A program made the position numbers and the translations under genes. A stretch of 54,108 bases of DNA from the NCBI GenBank assembly GCA_964579675.1, contig CAZOIA010000009.1, positions 1 to 54,108 on the forward strand. Direction: 5' to 3'. The DNA is from CAZOIA01 sp964579675. GTDB lineage: Bacteria > Planctomycetota > Phycisphaerae > UBA1845 > PWPN01. Under the pieces are notes generated by a model. The model made no database searches. It was not told where the DNA came from and worked only from the letters and a program-made list of their open reading frames with translations. This document shows positions 16,872 through 24,753 of this stretch, in pieces (position 1 is the stretch's first letter; the number at the start of each line of letters is the position of its first letter).

Positions 16872-18083
16872 TCAGACCTGGGCGCAGCAGCGCTCCCACT
16901 GGGCCAGGATTTCCTCCGGCTGGGGCCAGTGGCCTTCCCTCATGTCCTGGCCCTTGATGCGGGGCTGGAAGATCAATGTGTGCTTGGCCTTTGTCAGGCA
17001 CCGGGCGGTGCGTTGCAGGTAGTCGGGTACGGGTTCGTCGGGCTCGCGGACCGGGCCGCCGTAGCAGAAAGTGCCGGCAGCGGCGAATCGCGGCAGCAGT
17101 TCCTCGAAATCGTAGTACTCCGGCTCCCCGAAGTTGACTCCCTTGATCTCCGGCGCGCTGAGATAGGCGTCGAGTTGATGGGATATGTCGCCGCAACTGT
17201 GGGCCCACCCGCCACCGAACGGGGCGAGACATCGGCGCACGTAAGGGAGGGAGTGCTCGCGGTAGTGCTGCGGTGACAGCATGACGCTGACATCGTCTAC
17301 GACGCGGGCGCCGCCGGCGGCCATGTACATGGCCCCATGGTAGCCGCCGTCCAGCGGCTCACCCAGTTCGCGCTTGAGCCGCTTCGTGAGCCGGACGAAC
17401 ACTTCCACGATCCTATCCATCAATTGGCGGTAATAGCCCTCATCATCGATCATGTCGAAAAACACGTTCTGCTGCCTCAGCAAGAAGGCGGTGTTCATCG
17501 GCCCCTGCAAATCGGGCATGAAGACCCGGACCGGAGGGACCGCCTTCAGGAAGCCGCGGGCGAGTTGGATGAACTCGATGACGCGTGGTACGAGGCCCGC
17601 CTGGTCCAGCCGGTCGAGGTCGATTTGCAGGAGTTTCTCCTTCGCCGGCCGATGGGTGACCCACGGCATGTCGTTCTCGGCGGTCTCGGTGTCGCAACCG
17701 AAGACGCTGGCGACGAGACCGACGCCGAAGTTCGGCCTGAGCGACAGTTGGGCGTCACTGGGGGTGCGCGCCCACCCGATGATGTCCCACAGGGACTCGA
17801 TCAGCATCTTGCGGGGATCGTGGAACTGCTCGCCCAGGGAGTAGTGATCGAATTCGTGGTACTCCGGAACCGGCCGCCCGCCGCGAAGCTGATGCTCGCA
17901 GAGGCGAAGGTGCTGCGGGCCGACCCGGTCGGGGACCTGGCGGGACTCGCTTCGGCCAAGGAGAATAGGAACCACGTCGGGCACCTCGCCTCGCCAGACC
18001 GCCGCCTGCCGCCGGCGCCCGATCTCAAGGCGTCCGGTGTCCACGCTTAACATGTCGAGCATCTGATTGAGTTGCGGATACAT
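16872..18083 (-). CDS. Uroporphyrinogen decarboxylase (URO-D) family protein
   Basis: 403 residues from the ATG at 18083, preceded by AAGGAG nine bases upstream; codons further upstream are repeat DNA. The fold family includes true HemE and methyltransferases such as MtaA. Family-like features are the barrel segments VRVFMPDLQGPMNTAFLLRQ, DDVSVMLSPQHYREHSLPYV and FGGGWAHSCGDISHQLDAYL. The H-x-C there resembles the zinc site of corrinoid methyltransferase relatives. VNFGEPEYYDFEELLPRFA and FCYGGPVREPDEPVPDYL close the barrel. It lacks the HemE N-terminal signature, so haem synthesis is unlikely. Planctomycetes carry many such paralogues next to sugar genes with unknown reaction. A second paralogue lies at 21814. 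Confidence 0.82.
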   Translation of the reverse strand: MYPQLNQMLDMLSVDTGRLEIGRRRQAAVWRGEVPDVVPILLGRSESRQVPDRVGPQHLRLCEHQLRGGRPVPEYHEFDHYSLGEQFHDPRKMLIESLWDIIGWARTPSDAQLSLRPNFGVGLVASVFGCDTETAENDMPWVTHRPAKEKLLQIDLDRLDQAGLVPRVIEFIQLARGFLKAVPPVRVFMPDLQGPMNTAFLLRQQNVFFDMIDDEGYYRQLMDRIVEVFVRLTKRLKRELGEPLDGGYHGAMYMAAGGARVVDDVSVMLSPQHYREHSLPYVRRCLAPFGGGWAHSCGDISHQLDAYLSAPEIKGVNFGEPEYYDFEELLPRFAAAGTFCYGGPVREPDEPVPDYLQRTARCLTKAKHTLIFQPRIKGQDMREGHWPQPEEILAQWERCCAQV

Positions 18084-18526
18084 GTCGGAGCGCTCCTTCG
18101 GCCACCACTGTTGGCGGGCCCTGGCGAAGTGTAACGCCCGCCAAGGCCCCGATCCACCTGCGAGGCGCTTCTCATAGTTCGCTGGGTGCATGACACTTTG
18201 GGCGGCTTGTTGGAAGGCGCCGCCCCCAGGTGTTTCCGAACCGCGCCCGTAAGGAAGCGGACCCCCTCTCCGTAGCGAGCCCGTAAGGAAGCGGCCCTGG
18301 CGCATCCGCAGATACTCCCCTCCCTGACGGTCGGGGTTCGGAAAAGCGAGGTGCCGTCCCCTTCTCCGCCCAAAGGTCCCCGCCGGAACTGTCACGCACC
18401 CTGGTTCGCTTCGCGTGTCTGGCATCGCATGTTTGAGTCCGGTATAAGAATCACCGACCGGCCGCCGTCGTGTCTGCGGTGAGTCGCTCTCGTGCGAGTC
18501 GTGGGTTCCTTGGGAGGTATGCGACC
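18084..18526. repeat. Divergent intergenic region with a duplicated CCCGTAAGGAAGCGG element
   Basis: This space separates the URO-D gene (minus) from the esterase gene (plus). Exact copies of CCCGTAAGGAAGCGG occur at 18246-18260 and 18280-18294. On the minus strand the block translates as LPYGRGSE, a peptide I remember from spurious proteins in planctomycete and related genomes, so it is probably a dispersed repeat. No gene is supported. A TATAAG near 18441 could serve the esterase gene, but I see no convincing -35 partner. Confidence 0.6.
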
Positions 18527-20092
18527 ATGTTTTCAGAACGGCTGTTTCGGATCGCGGCAACGACTGCCCTTGTCCTGGCCATGGGGGGGTGCACCTCGCT
18601 GACGCCTGACGTCTACGAGTCTGCCGGCCAGGCGGCTGCCCCGATGACGATCACCACAGGCCTGCAAGACTATCAGGTGCTGCAGCGCGACGAGAGCGAT
18701 CGGGGTTCGATCCTGTGCCGGGGAACCTGCCAGCAGGACGGTGACGTGGTGGCCCGCGTCTTGAGTGAAGGGAAGTCGCCCCAGAAGCTCGATGGGCACC
18801 GCGTCGGGGAGGCGAAGGGCGGAGCGTGGTCGGCGAGGATTCGGGATATCCCCGTCGGCGGGCCCTATCGCATCGAGCTCAAAATCGTAGGTCCGCCCGG
18901 TGACGTGCTTGGGGCGACCGCGAGGGGGAACGTCCTCGTCGGAGACCTGTGGATTCTCGCCGGGCAGTCGAACATGCAGGGCCGGGGCGCAATGATTGGC
19001 GTGGCGACGCCGTCGCCGTGGGTCCACTGCTACGGCATGAACGAGAAGTGGTCGATCGCCTCGGAGCCTCTGCATTGGCTGAGAGAGTCGCCGGATCCGG
19101 TGCATCATCGCGGCGCACCACGCAAGGAGCTTGAGAATGCCAGGAAGGGGGTGCGGCCCAAGGTTGCACGAGGGGCCGGTCTGGGCCTGCCATTCGCCAA
19201 GGAACTGCACGCGCGGACCGGCGTACCGATCGGTCTGGTTCCCTGTGCCCACGGCGGCACGAGCATGGCGCAATGGGACCCGGCGAAGAAGGACCTCGGC
19301 GGTGAGTCGCTCTACGGTTCGATGCTGCGCCGTTTCACCGCCGTCGGAGGCCGGGTGACGGGAATCCTCTGGTACCAGGGCGAGGCCGAGACCCGACCGG
19401 ACTCCAAGCCGCAGGAGTACCGGGATGGGCTTGAACGATTCATCGCGTCGGTTCGGAGCGATTGTGATGATCCCAATTTGCCCTTCTATCTGGTACAGAT
19501 CAGCCGCACGACGAATCGGGCCTCTGCCCAGGGCTGGATGAGCGTGCGCGAGAATCAACGCCTGATTGGCCGCGAGATGCCGGGCGTGGTCACGGTTTCG
19601 GCAATCGACCTCGATCTGGATGACCGCATCCATATCGGCACGTCGGGCTTGAAGCGGCTGGGCCGGCGGTTGGCGGTTGTTGCCGATTGCGAGCTGTTCG
19701 GCAACGACACGGCCGCGACGGGGCCGCAGCTCAAGTCGGCAGCCGTTGAGGACGCCGTTTGGGGAGGGTACCGGGTAGCGCGCGGCGCCGTCCGGGTCAC
19801 GTTCGACAACGTCAACGGACAACTGAAGCCGGACTGCCATATCGCCGGGTTCAGCCTTCGTGCCGACGACGGCACCGAGGGCCCGGAGCTCTTCGACGTC
19901 ATGGTCGATCCGCAGAAGCAGAACAGCATCCTGTGCCTGATGGGCAAATCGATCCCACTGGGGATGAATCTGTGGTACGGGTACGGGCTGAACCCGTACT
20001 GCAACGCGGTTGATGAACTGGACATGGGGGTGCTGGCATTCGGCCCCGTTCCACTCGAACCGGCAACGGCGACTACGCAGAGGGGCGAGTGA
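18527..20092 (+). CDS. Sialate O-acetylesterase-like SGNH esterase (SASA family), lipoprotein
   Basis: 521 residues. The ATG at 18527 follows GGGAGG by nine bases and starts a lipoprotein signal with TTALVLAMGGC (acylated Cys in GGC). The catalytic SGNH blocks are visible. WILAGQSNMQGRG carries the nucleophile Ser; GVPIGLVPCAHGGTSMAQWD supplies the Gly block; and ILWYQGEAET supplies the Asn-equivalent region. DLDLDDRIHIGTSGLKRLG contains the Asp-x-x-His pair. The family removes O-acetyl groups from sialic acid or xylan in the periplasm or outside the cell. The N-terminal about 100 residues are a beta domain (SEGKSPQKLDGHRVGEAKGG), common in this family. It is convergent with the transporter gene at 20252. 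Exact acetyl substrate is uncertain. Confidence 0.88.
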   Translation: MFSERLFRIAATTALVLAMGGCTSLTPDVYESAGQAAAPMTITTGLQDYQVLQRDESDRGSILCRGTCQQDGDVVARVLSEGKSPQKLDGHRVGEAKGGAWSARIRDIPVGGPYRIELKIVGPPGDVLGATARGNVLVGDLWILAGQSNMQGRGAMIGVATPSPWVHCYGMNEKWSIASEPLHWLRESPDPVHHRGAPRKELENARKGVRPKVARGAGLGLPFAKELHARTGVPIGLVPCAHGGTSMAQWDPAKKDLGGESLYGSMLRRFTAVGGRVTGILWYQGEAETRPDSKPQEYRDGLERFIASVRSDCDDPNLPFYLVQISRTTNRASAQGWMSVRENQRLIGREMPGVVTVSAIDLDLDDRIHIGTSGLKRLGRRLAVVADCELFGNDTAATGPQLKSAAVEDAVWGGYRVARGAVRVTFDNVNGQLKPDCHIAGFSLRADDGTEGPELFDVMVDPQKQNSILCLMGKSIPLGMNLWYGYGLNPYCNAVDELDMGVLAFGPVPLEPATATTQRGE

Positions 20093-20251
20093 GAACCGCA
20101 AACCAGACAGATCAGCGGTGATGAGTCCGTACGGATGTTGTGTTCCAGCCGGGCGAACTGCTCCTCGCCGGGCAAAGCGCGTCGTCCCGAACCTTCCAGT
20201 GCCCCGGGTTCAACGATGCCGGCCAGGGGCGAGAACACTCGGGCGAAGGGC
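20093..20251. other. Convergent intergenic space, nothing definite
   Basis: Lies between the esterase stop and the transporter stop. An imperfect GCCGGGCGAACTGCTCCTCG hairpin-like stretch near 20154 could act as a terminator, but it lacks a T-run on either strand. No gene is supported. Confidence 0.3.
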
Positions 20252-21817
20252 TCAAGGAAACCAGGCTTGTCTCAGGATCGCGTAGATCTTGTAGGCACCG
20301 CCGAACGTCACCACCAGAATCGCCAGGACCATTCCGGTATTCCAAACCCACCTGCGGAGCCCTTCCGGTCGGTCGTCACCCAGGAACCTCCTGCTGTTCA
20401 TCAGGATGAAGAACGTGACGTACGCGATCGGTATGAAGAAGAAACAGAAAACCGAGATCGGCACCATGAGCCACATCCCGAAATCCCCGAAGGCCAGGGG
20501 GCCGAACATCCCCAGGGCCGGTATCGCCAGGCCAATCCTGTAAGCGAGCCCGTTGGGCCGCCCGCCACATATCTCGCACAAGGTGAAGCCGCTGACCAGC
20601 ATCATGGTGACGATGCTGCTCGTGGTCATGCCCAAAAAGCCCAGGCCGAAGACAATGTGACTCCAGCGCGCCCCGAGCAGAGGCTCGAGCGACGCCGACA
20701 TCGCCACCGCGCCGTGCAGGGACTCTTTCGCATCCGCGATTGCCTCGGCCCGCTGGTCCTGCGTCAACGAGGTATCCGCCTTGATCTCGGCCATGCGGGT
20801 CTCGAGCTTCTCGTTCAGGACGTTGCCGGCGGAGATCATCAGGCAGCTCGTCGCGAAGACGAACGGGATGAGCATACCCACGCCGAGGTCGAACTTGGCC
20901 AGTCCGCGATGCTCCCGGCCCCATCCGCGGGCCAGCAGCGTATAGGGGAACAGGAAGGTCATGTTGATCCCCACGGCGGTGGCAAACATCGAAATCACGA
21001 CATCGAGTTGATCCTTGTCCTCGGCAGTGGGTCTGGGCATCTCAAAGCGGATGAAGCCCCTCAAAACCTCGCCCCATTTCGTGTCCGTCTTGAAGACGAC
21101 GACAGCGAAGCAAACGATGATGGCCCCGACGAGGATCTTCATCGCATTCTCGAACCAGCGTACGCCGCGTGAGCCCTTGCTGTAGTGCCAGGTCACCCAA
21201 AGCGTGACGGCGGCAATAAAGGGTGCGGCCAGGATGCCCCAGGCCATGCCGGCCGACTCGGCGGGCGATGCGTCGGGGCCGACGAACATCCTGCCCAGAT
21301 TGACCGCGAAGGCGGGTGTTACCTCCCCGCCCATGGTGAACACGTCTCCGATCACCGAAGCCGACACGTTGAACTGCCCGAAGATCCAGATGAAGTTTGC
21401 AACCAGCGTTGCCAGCGCCCAGCCCCATCCCAGGACGGGGTGGGCGTAACGGTTGACTGCATGGAAGGGCCGGATCCCCGTCGACAGCGTCATGTACGCC
21501 ATCGCGCCCATCATGATCGCGCCGATGAACATCGAGGTTGGCTGCACCCAGAGCAGAGCACAACCCGCCAGGGCCCCGGCAAAGAGTGACGTGCTCCCGC
21601 TGCCGCCGCCCAAAGTCAGGGCGCTCTGGATCCAGCCCGGACCGCTCAGCTTGAAGTAGCCGCCGGCGCGGGCGAGCAGCGGCTTGTTGCCCAGCTCGCG
21701 CAGGTACGCTTTCTCCCTGGCCAGTACCTCCGGATCAAGGGCCGCTGCCATCGGCAAGCCATGTTCGCGATCAAACGCCTGAGGCACCTCGCCCCGGGTT
21801 TGCTGATTCTCACTCAT
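20252..21817 (-). CDS. Nramp-fold transporter lacking the canonical metal motifs
   Basis: About 521 residues with 11-12 membrane helices; inner membrane. It begins MSENQQTRGEVPQAFDREHG and its ATG overlaps the stop of the upstream URO-D-family gene by 4 bases, so the two are translationally coupled. The first helix reads FKLSGPGWIQSALTLGGGSG, matching the Nramp/APC start, but the metal-binding DPGN is replaced by LGGGS. The expected MPH of helix 6 is likewise absent around NMTFLFPYTLLARGWG. It also carries an unusual inserted soluble loop near NEKLETRMAEIKADTSLTQD. Together these suggest an organic or unknown substrate rather than divalent metal (inference). Planctomycete relatives are commonly annotated simply as divalent metal transporters. 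Confidence 0.8.
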   Translation of the reverse strand: MSENQQTRGEVPQAFDREHGLPMAAALDPEVLAREKAYLRELGNKPLLARAGGYFKLSGPGWIQSALTLGGGSGSTSLFAGALAGCALLWVQPTSMFIGAIMMGAMAYMTLSTGIRPFHAVNRYAHPVLGWGWALATLVANFIWIFGQFNVSASVIGDVFTMGGEVTPAFAVNLGRMFVGPDASPAESAGMAWGILAAPFIAAVTLWVTWHYSKGSRGVRWFENAMKILVGAIIVCFAVVVFKTDTKWGEVLRGFIRFEMPRPTAEDKDQLDVVISMFATAVGINMTFLFPYTLLARGWGREHRGLAKFDLGVGMLIPFVFATSCLMISAGNVLNEKLETRMAEIKADTSLTQDQRAEAIADAKESLHGAVAMSASLEPLLGARWSHIVFGLGFLGMTTSSIVTMMLVSGFTLCEICGGRPNGLAYRIGLAIPALGMFGPLAFGDFGMWLMVPISVFCFFFIPIAYVTFFILMNSRRFLGDDRPEGLRRWVWNTGMVLAILVVTFGGAYKIYAILRQAWFP

Positions 21818-22881
21818 GTCATGTACCTGCTCCAGATCTGACCCGCCTCCTTGGGGCCGTCCACCTCCGTTATGACGGCCAGCCCACCCGAGGGAAGCTT
21901 CTCGAAAATCCAGTCCATATCCGGTTCGGAAAGATCGCCCCATATCACCAGGGGCTTGCGTTCCAGTATCTTCAAGTGCGTTTCATACAGGGCCTCGGCG
22001 TCGGGGCCGCCCTTGTCGATGTGGAGCTCCAGGGCGGTGAATGGCATCTGCAGATAGAAGTCCGTGGGGACAAACCGTGCCGGATGCTGGTGCATTATGC
22101 ACCCGTCGAACGCCTCGGCGATGCGCTGGTCGTGCTCGCGAATGAACTCGTCGTAGAGCGGCGGCGAGAGCAGCGCGGCCGCGTCTTCCTGATGCCAGAC
22201 CGTCCCCGCCGGCGCCCACATGTTGTAGTAGAACGAGCCCACACCGCCATGAAATGCCGGGATGTGATCGAGCTGCAGCCTGCCGAACGCAATCCAGAAA
22301 TCCGTCAGCTTCCTGCACAGATCCTTGATTTCATCCGGCTTGTCCATCATGGCATAGACGAAGGCGTCCGCACCATAGAGGGCGGCGATCAGGTCGGCGA
22401 TACCGCGCATGCGGGTCGTGCCGACGGGCCAGCGCCCGGCGCTGCGTTCGGCCATCCGGTCAATGAACTCCACCGCCTTACGCATCCACGGTGAGCACGG
22501 ATCGAACTCCTCAAGGTCGAGCGGGCCGGCGAACGCCGGTGGGAGTTCGGCACGGATCGAGCCCGTTGAACGGTCGGCGAGGATGGGACAACCCAGCGCT
22601 GCCTCGAGCCACGGGATGCCCCAGAAAGCACTCGCGCTCCAGATGAAGTCGCCGCCGCAGGCCTCGTGCTCCTCAAACAGCCGGTCGCAATCATCAAGGT
22701 ACGGCGCGACGTCGAAATCATCAGGTTCCAGGGGCCGCCCCTCGGGCAGGACGTTTGAAGCCCTATAGCGGTGAAGCGGGTATTCGCTGCCCACAAAGAA
22801 TCCGAGCAAGGGCCGATCGTTCACCCGCTCGTAATACCGGCGGAATCGAGCCACCCGCTCGTCGATTGAGAAGTGTCCCAT
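21814..22881 (-). CDS. URO-D family (MtaA/HemE-fold) protein
   Basis: 355 residues starting MGHFSIDERVARFRRYYERV. It shares the HemE/MtaA barrel features, with GGDFIWSASAFWGIPWLEAA, RMRGIADLIAALYGADAFVY and VGSFYYNMWAPAGTVWHQED. C-terminal strands follow in LQMPFTALELHIDKGGPDAE and KPLVIWGDLSEPDMDWIFEK. The HxC zinc motif of methyltransferase relatives is not evident: the equivalent region reads CIMHQHPARFVP. It differs from the paralogue at 16872 by length and by lacking the HSCG motif. The gene starts 7 bases downstream of the aldolase gene and overlaps the transporter by 4 bases, so it belongs to a tight minus-strand operon with them. Substrate is unknown. Confidence 0.8.
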   Translation of the reverse strand: MGHFSIDERVARFRRYYERVNDRPLLGFFVGSEYPLHRYRASNVLPEGRPLEPDDFDVAPYLDDCDRLFEEHEACGGDFIWSASAFWGIPWLEAALGCPILADRSTGSIRAELPPAFAGPLDLEEFDPCSPWMRKAVEFIDRMAERSAGRWPVGTTRMRGIADLIAALYGADAFVYAMMDKPDEIKDLCRKLTDFWIAFGRLQLDHIPAFHGGVGSFYYNMWAPAGTVWHQEDAAALLSPPLYDEFIREHDQRIAEAFDGCIMHQHPARFVPTDFYLQMPFTALELHIDKGGPDAEALYETHLKILERKPLVIWGDLSEPDMDWIFEKLPSGGLAVITEVDGPKEAGQIWSRYMT

Positions 22882-22888
22882 ACTGCTC

Positions 22889-23650
22889 CTACCGCCCGGC
22901 CGCTTTCAGGCACGCCCTGGCGCTTTCACCGAGAAACACGTTGTCCAGGCCAAGGGCGATGAGCGTGTAACCCTGGTTCAGTGCCCGGCGGGTGTTCTCC
23001 TCGTTGGGCCGGACAATGTGCAGGCCGACCGACGTATCGTGAGCCCGGCACGCCGCTCGACACTTTTCGAGTGCGGCCACCATGTCTGGATGATCCATCT
23101 GCCCGGTGATTCCCATGGATCCGCTCAAATCCAGCGGGCCGATGAACAGCCCGTCCACGCCCTCCACGGCCAGAATGTCGTCCAGGTTCTCGATCGCATC
23201 CTTGTGCTCAATCTGCATAATCATGGCGATCTCGTCATTTGCGCTCGCGATGTACGCGTCGAAGTCGGTCCCGTGCATGTTGGCCCGGCTGTAGCCGAAG
23301 CCCCGGACGCCCCGCGGCGGGTACTTGGCCTCGCGCACGGCCGATTCCGCCTCGCCGGCCGTCTTCACCATGGGAATGATCAGCGCTCGCGCACCGGCAT
23401 CCAGGCTGCGGTGGATCCAGACCGGGTCGTTGAGCGGGAGTCGCGCCACGGGAACACAGTCGAACCCATCCAACGTTCGGAAGATGCCGGTCATGGTCTC
23501 CAGGTCGATCGCCCCGTGCTCAAGATCCACGCACACCCAGTCAAAACCCGCACCGGCGAAGATCTCCGCGCAGGCCGAATGCCCGATCTGCATCCAGGCA
23601 CCGAGTGTCACTTCCCGATCAACAAGCGCCTTGCGCAATTTGTTCTTCAT
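22889..23650 (-). CDS. HpcH/HpaI family aldolase
   Basis: 253 residues, metal-dependent class II pyruvate aldolase of the HpcH/HpaI family (for example 2-keto-3-deoxy-sugar-acid or 4-hydroxy-2-oxoacid aldolases). Key segments are FDWVCVDLEHGAIDLETMTG with the metal and catalytic residues near Asp42, Glu44 and His45, ARLPLNDPVWIHRSLDAGAR, the PPRGVRGFGYSRAN loop, and MIMQIEHKDAIENLDDILAV. The DLSGSMG phosphate- or substrate-loop motif (GLFIGPLDLSGSMGI) is also present. It would release pyruvate from a 2-keto-3-deoxy acid made by the neighbouring dehydrogenase or by upstream dehydration of a sugar acid (inference). It starts 13 bases downstream of the dehydrogenase stop and is followed 7 bases later by the URO-D gene. 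Confidence 0.93.
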   Translation of the reverse strand: MKNKLRKALVDREVTLGAWMQIGHSACAEIFAGAGFDWVCVDLEHGAIDLETMTGIFRTLDGFDCVPVARLPLNDPVWIHRSLDAGARALIIPMVKTAGEAESAVREAKYPPRGVRGFGYSRANMHGTDFDAYIASANDEIAMIMQIEHKDAIENLDDILAVEGVDGLFIGPLDLSGSMGITGQMDHPDMVAALEKCRAACRAHDTSVGLHIVRPNEENTRRALNQGYTLIALGLDNVFLGESARACLKAAGR

Positions 23651-23663
23651 GGGCCTCTCACCG

Positions 23664-24653
23664 TCAGGAAGCGAGAACCGGCCGGTTCAACAGATCCATC
23701 TCGCCGAACCGACGCTCCTCGGCCAGTATGATATTCTGCAGCGCCCGCTGCGCCATACGTTGGCACGCCTCCCGCGTGCTGCTGCCCACGTGGGGCGTCA
23801 TAATCACATTATCCAGCGTCCGCAGGTCCTTTCCCGGCACGGCGGGCTTGTACGGCTCGTTCTCGAAGACGTCAAGAGCAGCACCGGCAAGCTGACCCTG
23901 CGACAGGGCCTCGAACAGCGCCTCCTCGTCCACCACTGCTCCCCGGGCCGTGTTGACGAGCCACGCCCGTTTCGCCAGGAGGCAGAGGCGTTCGTGATTG
24001 ATGAAACGTCTCGTGGCAGGTCCGGCAGGAATGTGAAGGCTCACGAAGTCGGCGTCAGCCGCCGCGGCGGCGAACTCCTTCACCACCTCGGCGAACCCGA
24101 AATCTCTTCTCATCTGCTCCATATCGACGTCCCGCACTTCGCAGCCGCGGACTTCCATGCCCAGGCCCAGCGAAGTGATCCGGGCGACGCGCCGGCCAAT
24201 CGGGCCGCAGCCAATGACCGCGATCGTTTTCCCTCTGAGCTCCCGGCCGACCACCGGCGTCCACCCGCCCCGCCGCGTCGCGTCGGCGACCGCGGGTATG
24301 TGGCGAGCGGCCGCGATGATCAGGGCCACGGCATGTTCAGCCACCGAATCATCCAGGACGCCCGGCGTGTTGGTGCACAAGAGCCTTCTCTCGGTTGCCA
24401 GGTCCTTGTCGATGCCGTCGTGCCCGATGCCGAACCGCGCGATGACCCCGCCCGCAGGCAAGGCGTCATAGATAGCTCCCGAGTAACGCTCAACGCCGAC
24501 AATCACATACCGGATACCCTGTTTGCGCACGATTTCAGCCAGCTTCGCCTCTCCGCTCGGGGCGCGGATACATTCCCAGCCGGTTCGAGCGGCGGAGGCA
24601 AACGCATCTGTTGCCTTGTCGTACTCCAGTTCCGTGACCGCAATCCGAGCCAT
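23664..24653 (-). CDS. D-isomer-specific 2-hydroxyacid dehydrogenase
   Basis: 329 residues, NAD-linked. The Rossmann motif VIGCGPIGRRVARITSLGLG is at residues 146-165. The first catalytic region is SLHIPAGPATRRFINHERLC. The Arg region is NTARGAVVDEEALFEALSQG, and the catalytic His lies in MTPHVGSSTREACQRMAQRA. This pattern fits phosphoglycerate or hydroxypyruvate dehydrogenase relatives, but no ACT regulatory domain is present. It is first in the aldolase/URO-D/transporter operon and is preceded by the GH94 phosphorylase stop about 100 bases away. It may reduce or oxidise a 2-keto or 2-hydroxy acid from sugar breakdown (inference). Confidence 0.92.
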   Translation of the reverse strand: MARIAVTELEYDKATDAFASAARTGWECIRAPSGEAKLAEIVRKQGIRYVIVGVERYSGAIYDALPAGGVIARFGIGHDGIDKDLATERRLLCTNTPGVLDDSVAEHAVALIIAAARHIPAVADATRRGGWTPVVGRELRGKTIAVIGCGPIGRRVARITSLGLGMEVRGCEVRDVDMEQMRRDFGFAEVVKEFAAAAADADFVSLHIPAGPATRRFINHERLCLLAKRAWLVNTARGAVVDEEALFEALSQGQLAGAALDVFENEPYKPAVPGKDLRTLDNVIMTPHVGSSTREACQRMAQRALQNIILAEERRFGEMDLLNRPVLAS

Positions 24654-24753
24654 CTTGATCGATTCTGTCGAGCACCTCTCGCCCGCGGGCCTTCGGGATC
24701 GATCCGCTCCAGGCTGCCCGATGCCGGTTGTATACCGTCCGGCTGCGACGGGC

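Noticed and set aside
18533..20101. 522-residue open frame opposite the esterase gene
   Set aside because: Lies wholly antisense to an SGNH esterase with intact catalytic blocks and shows no protein features of its own.
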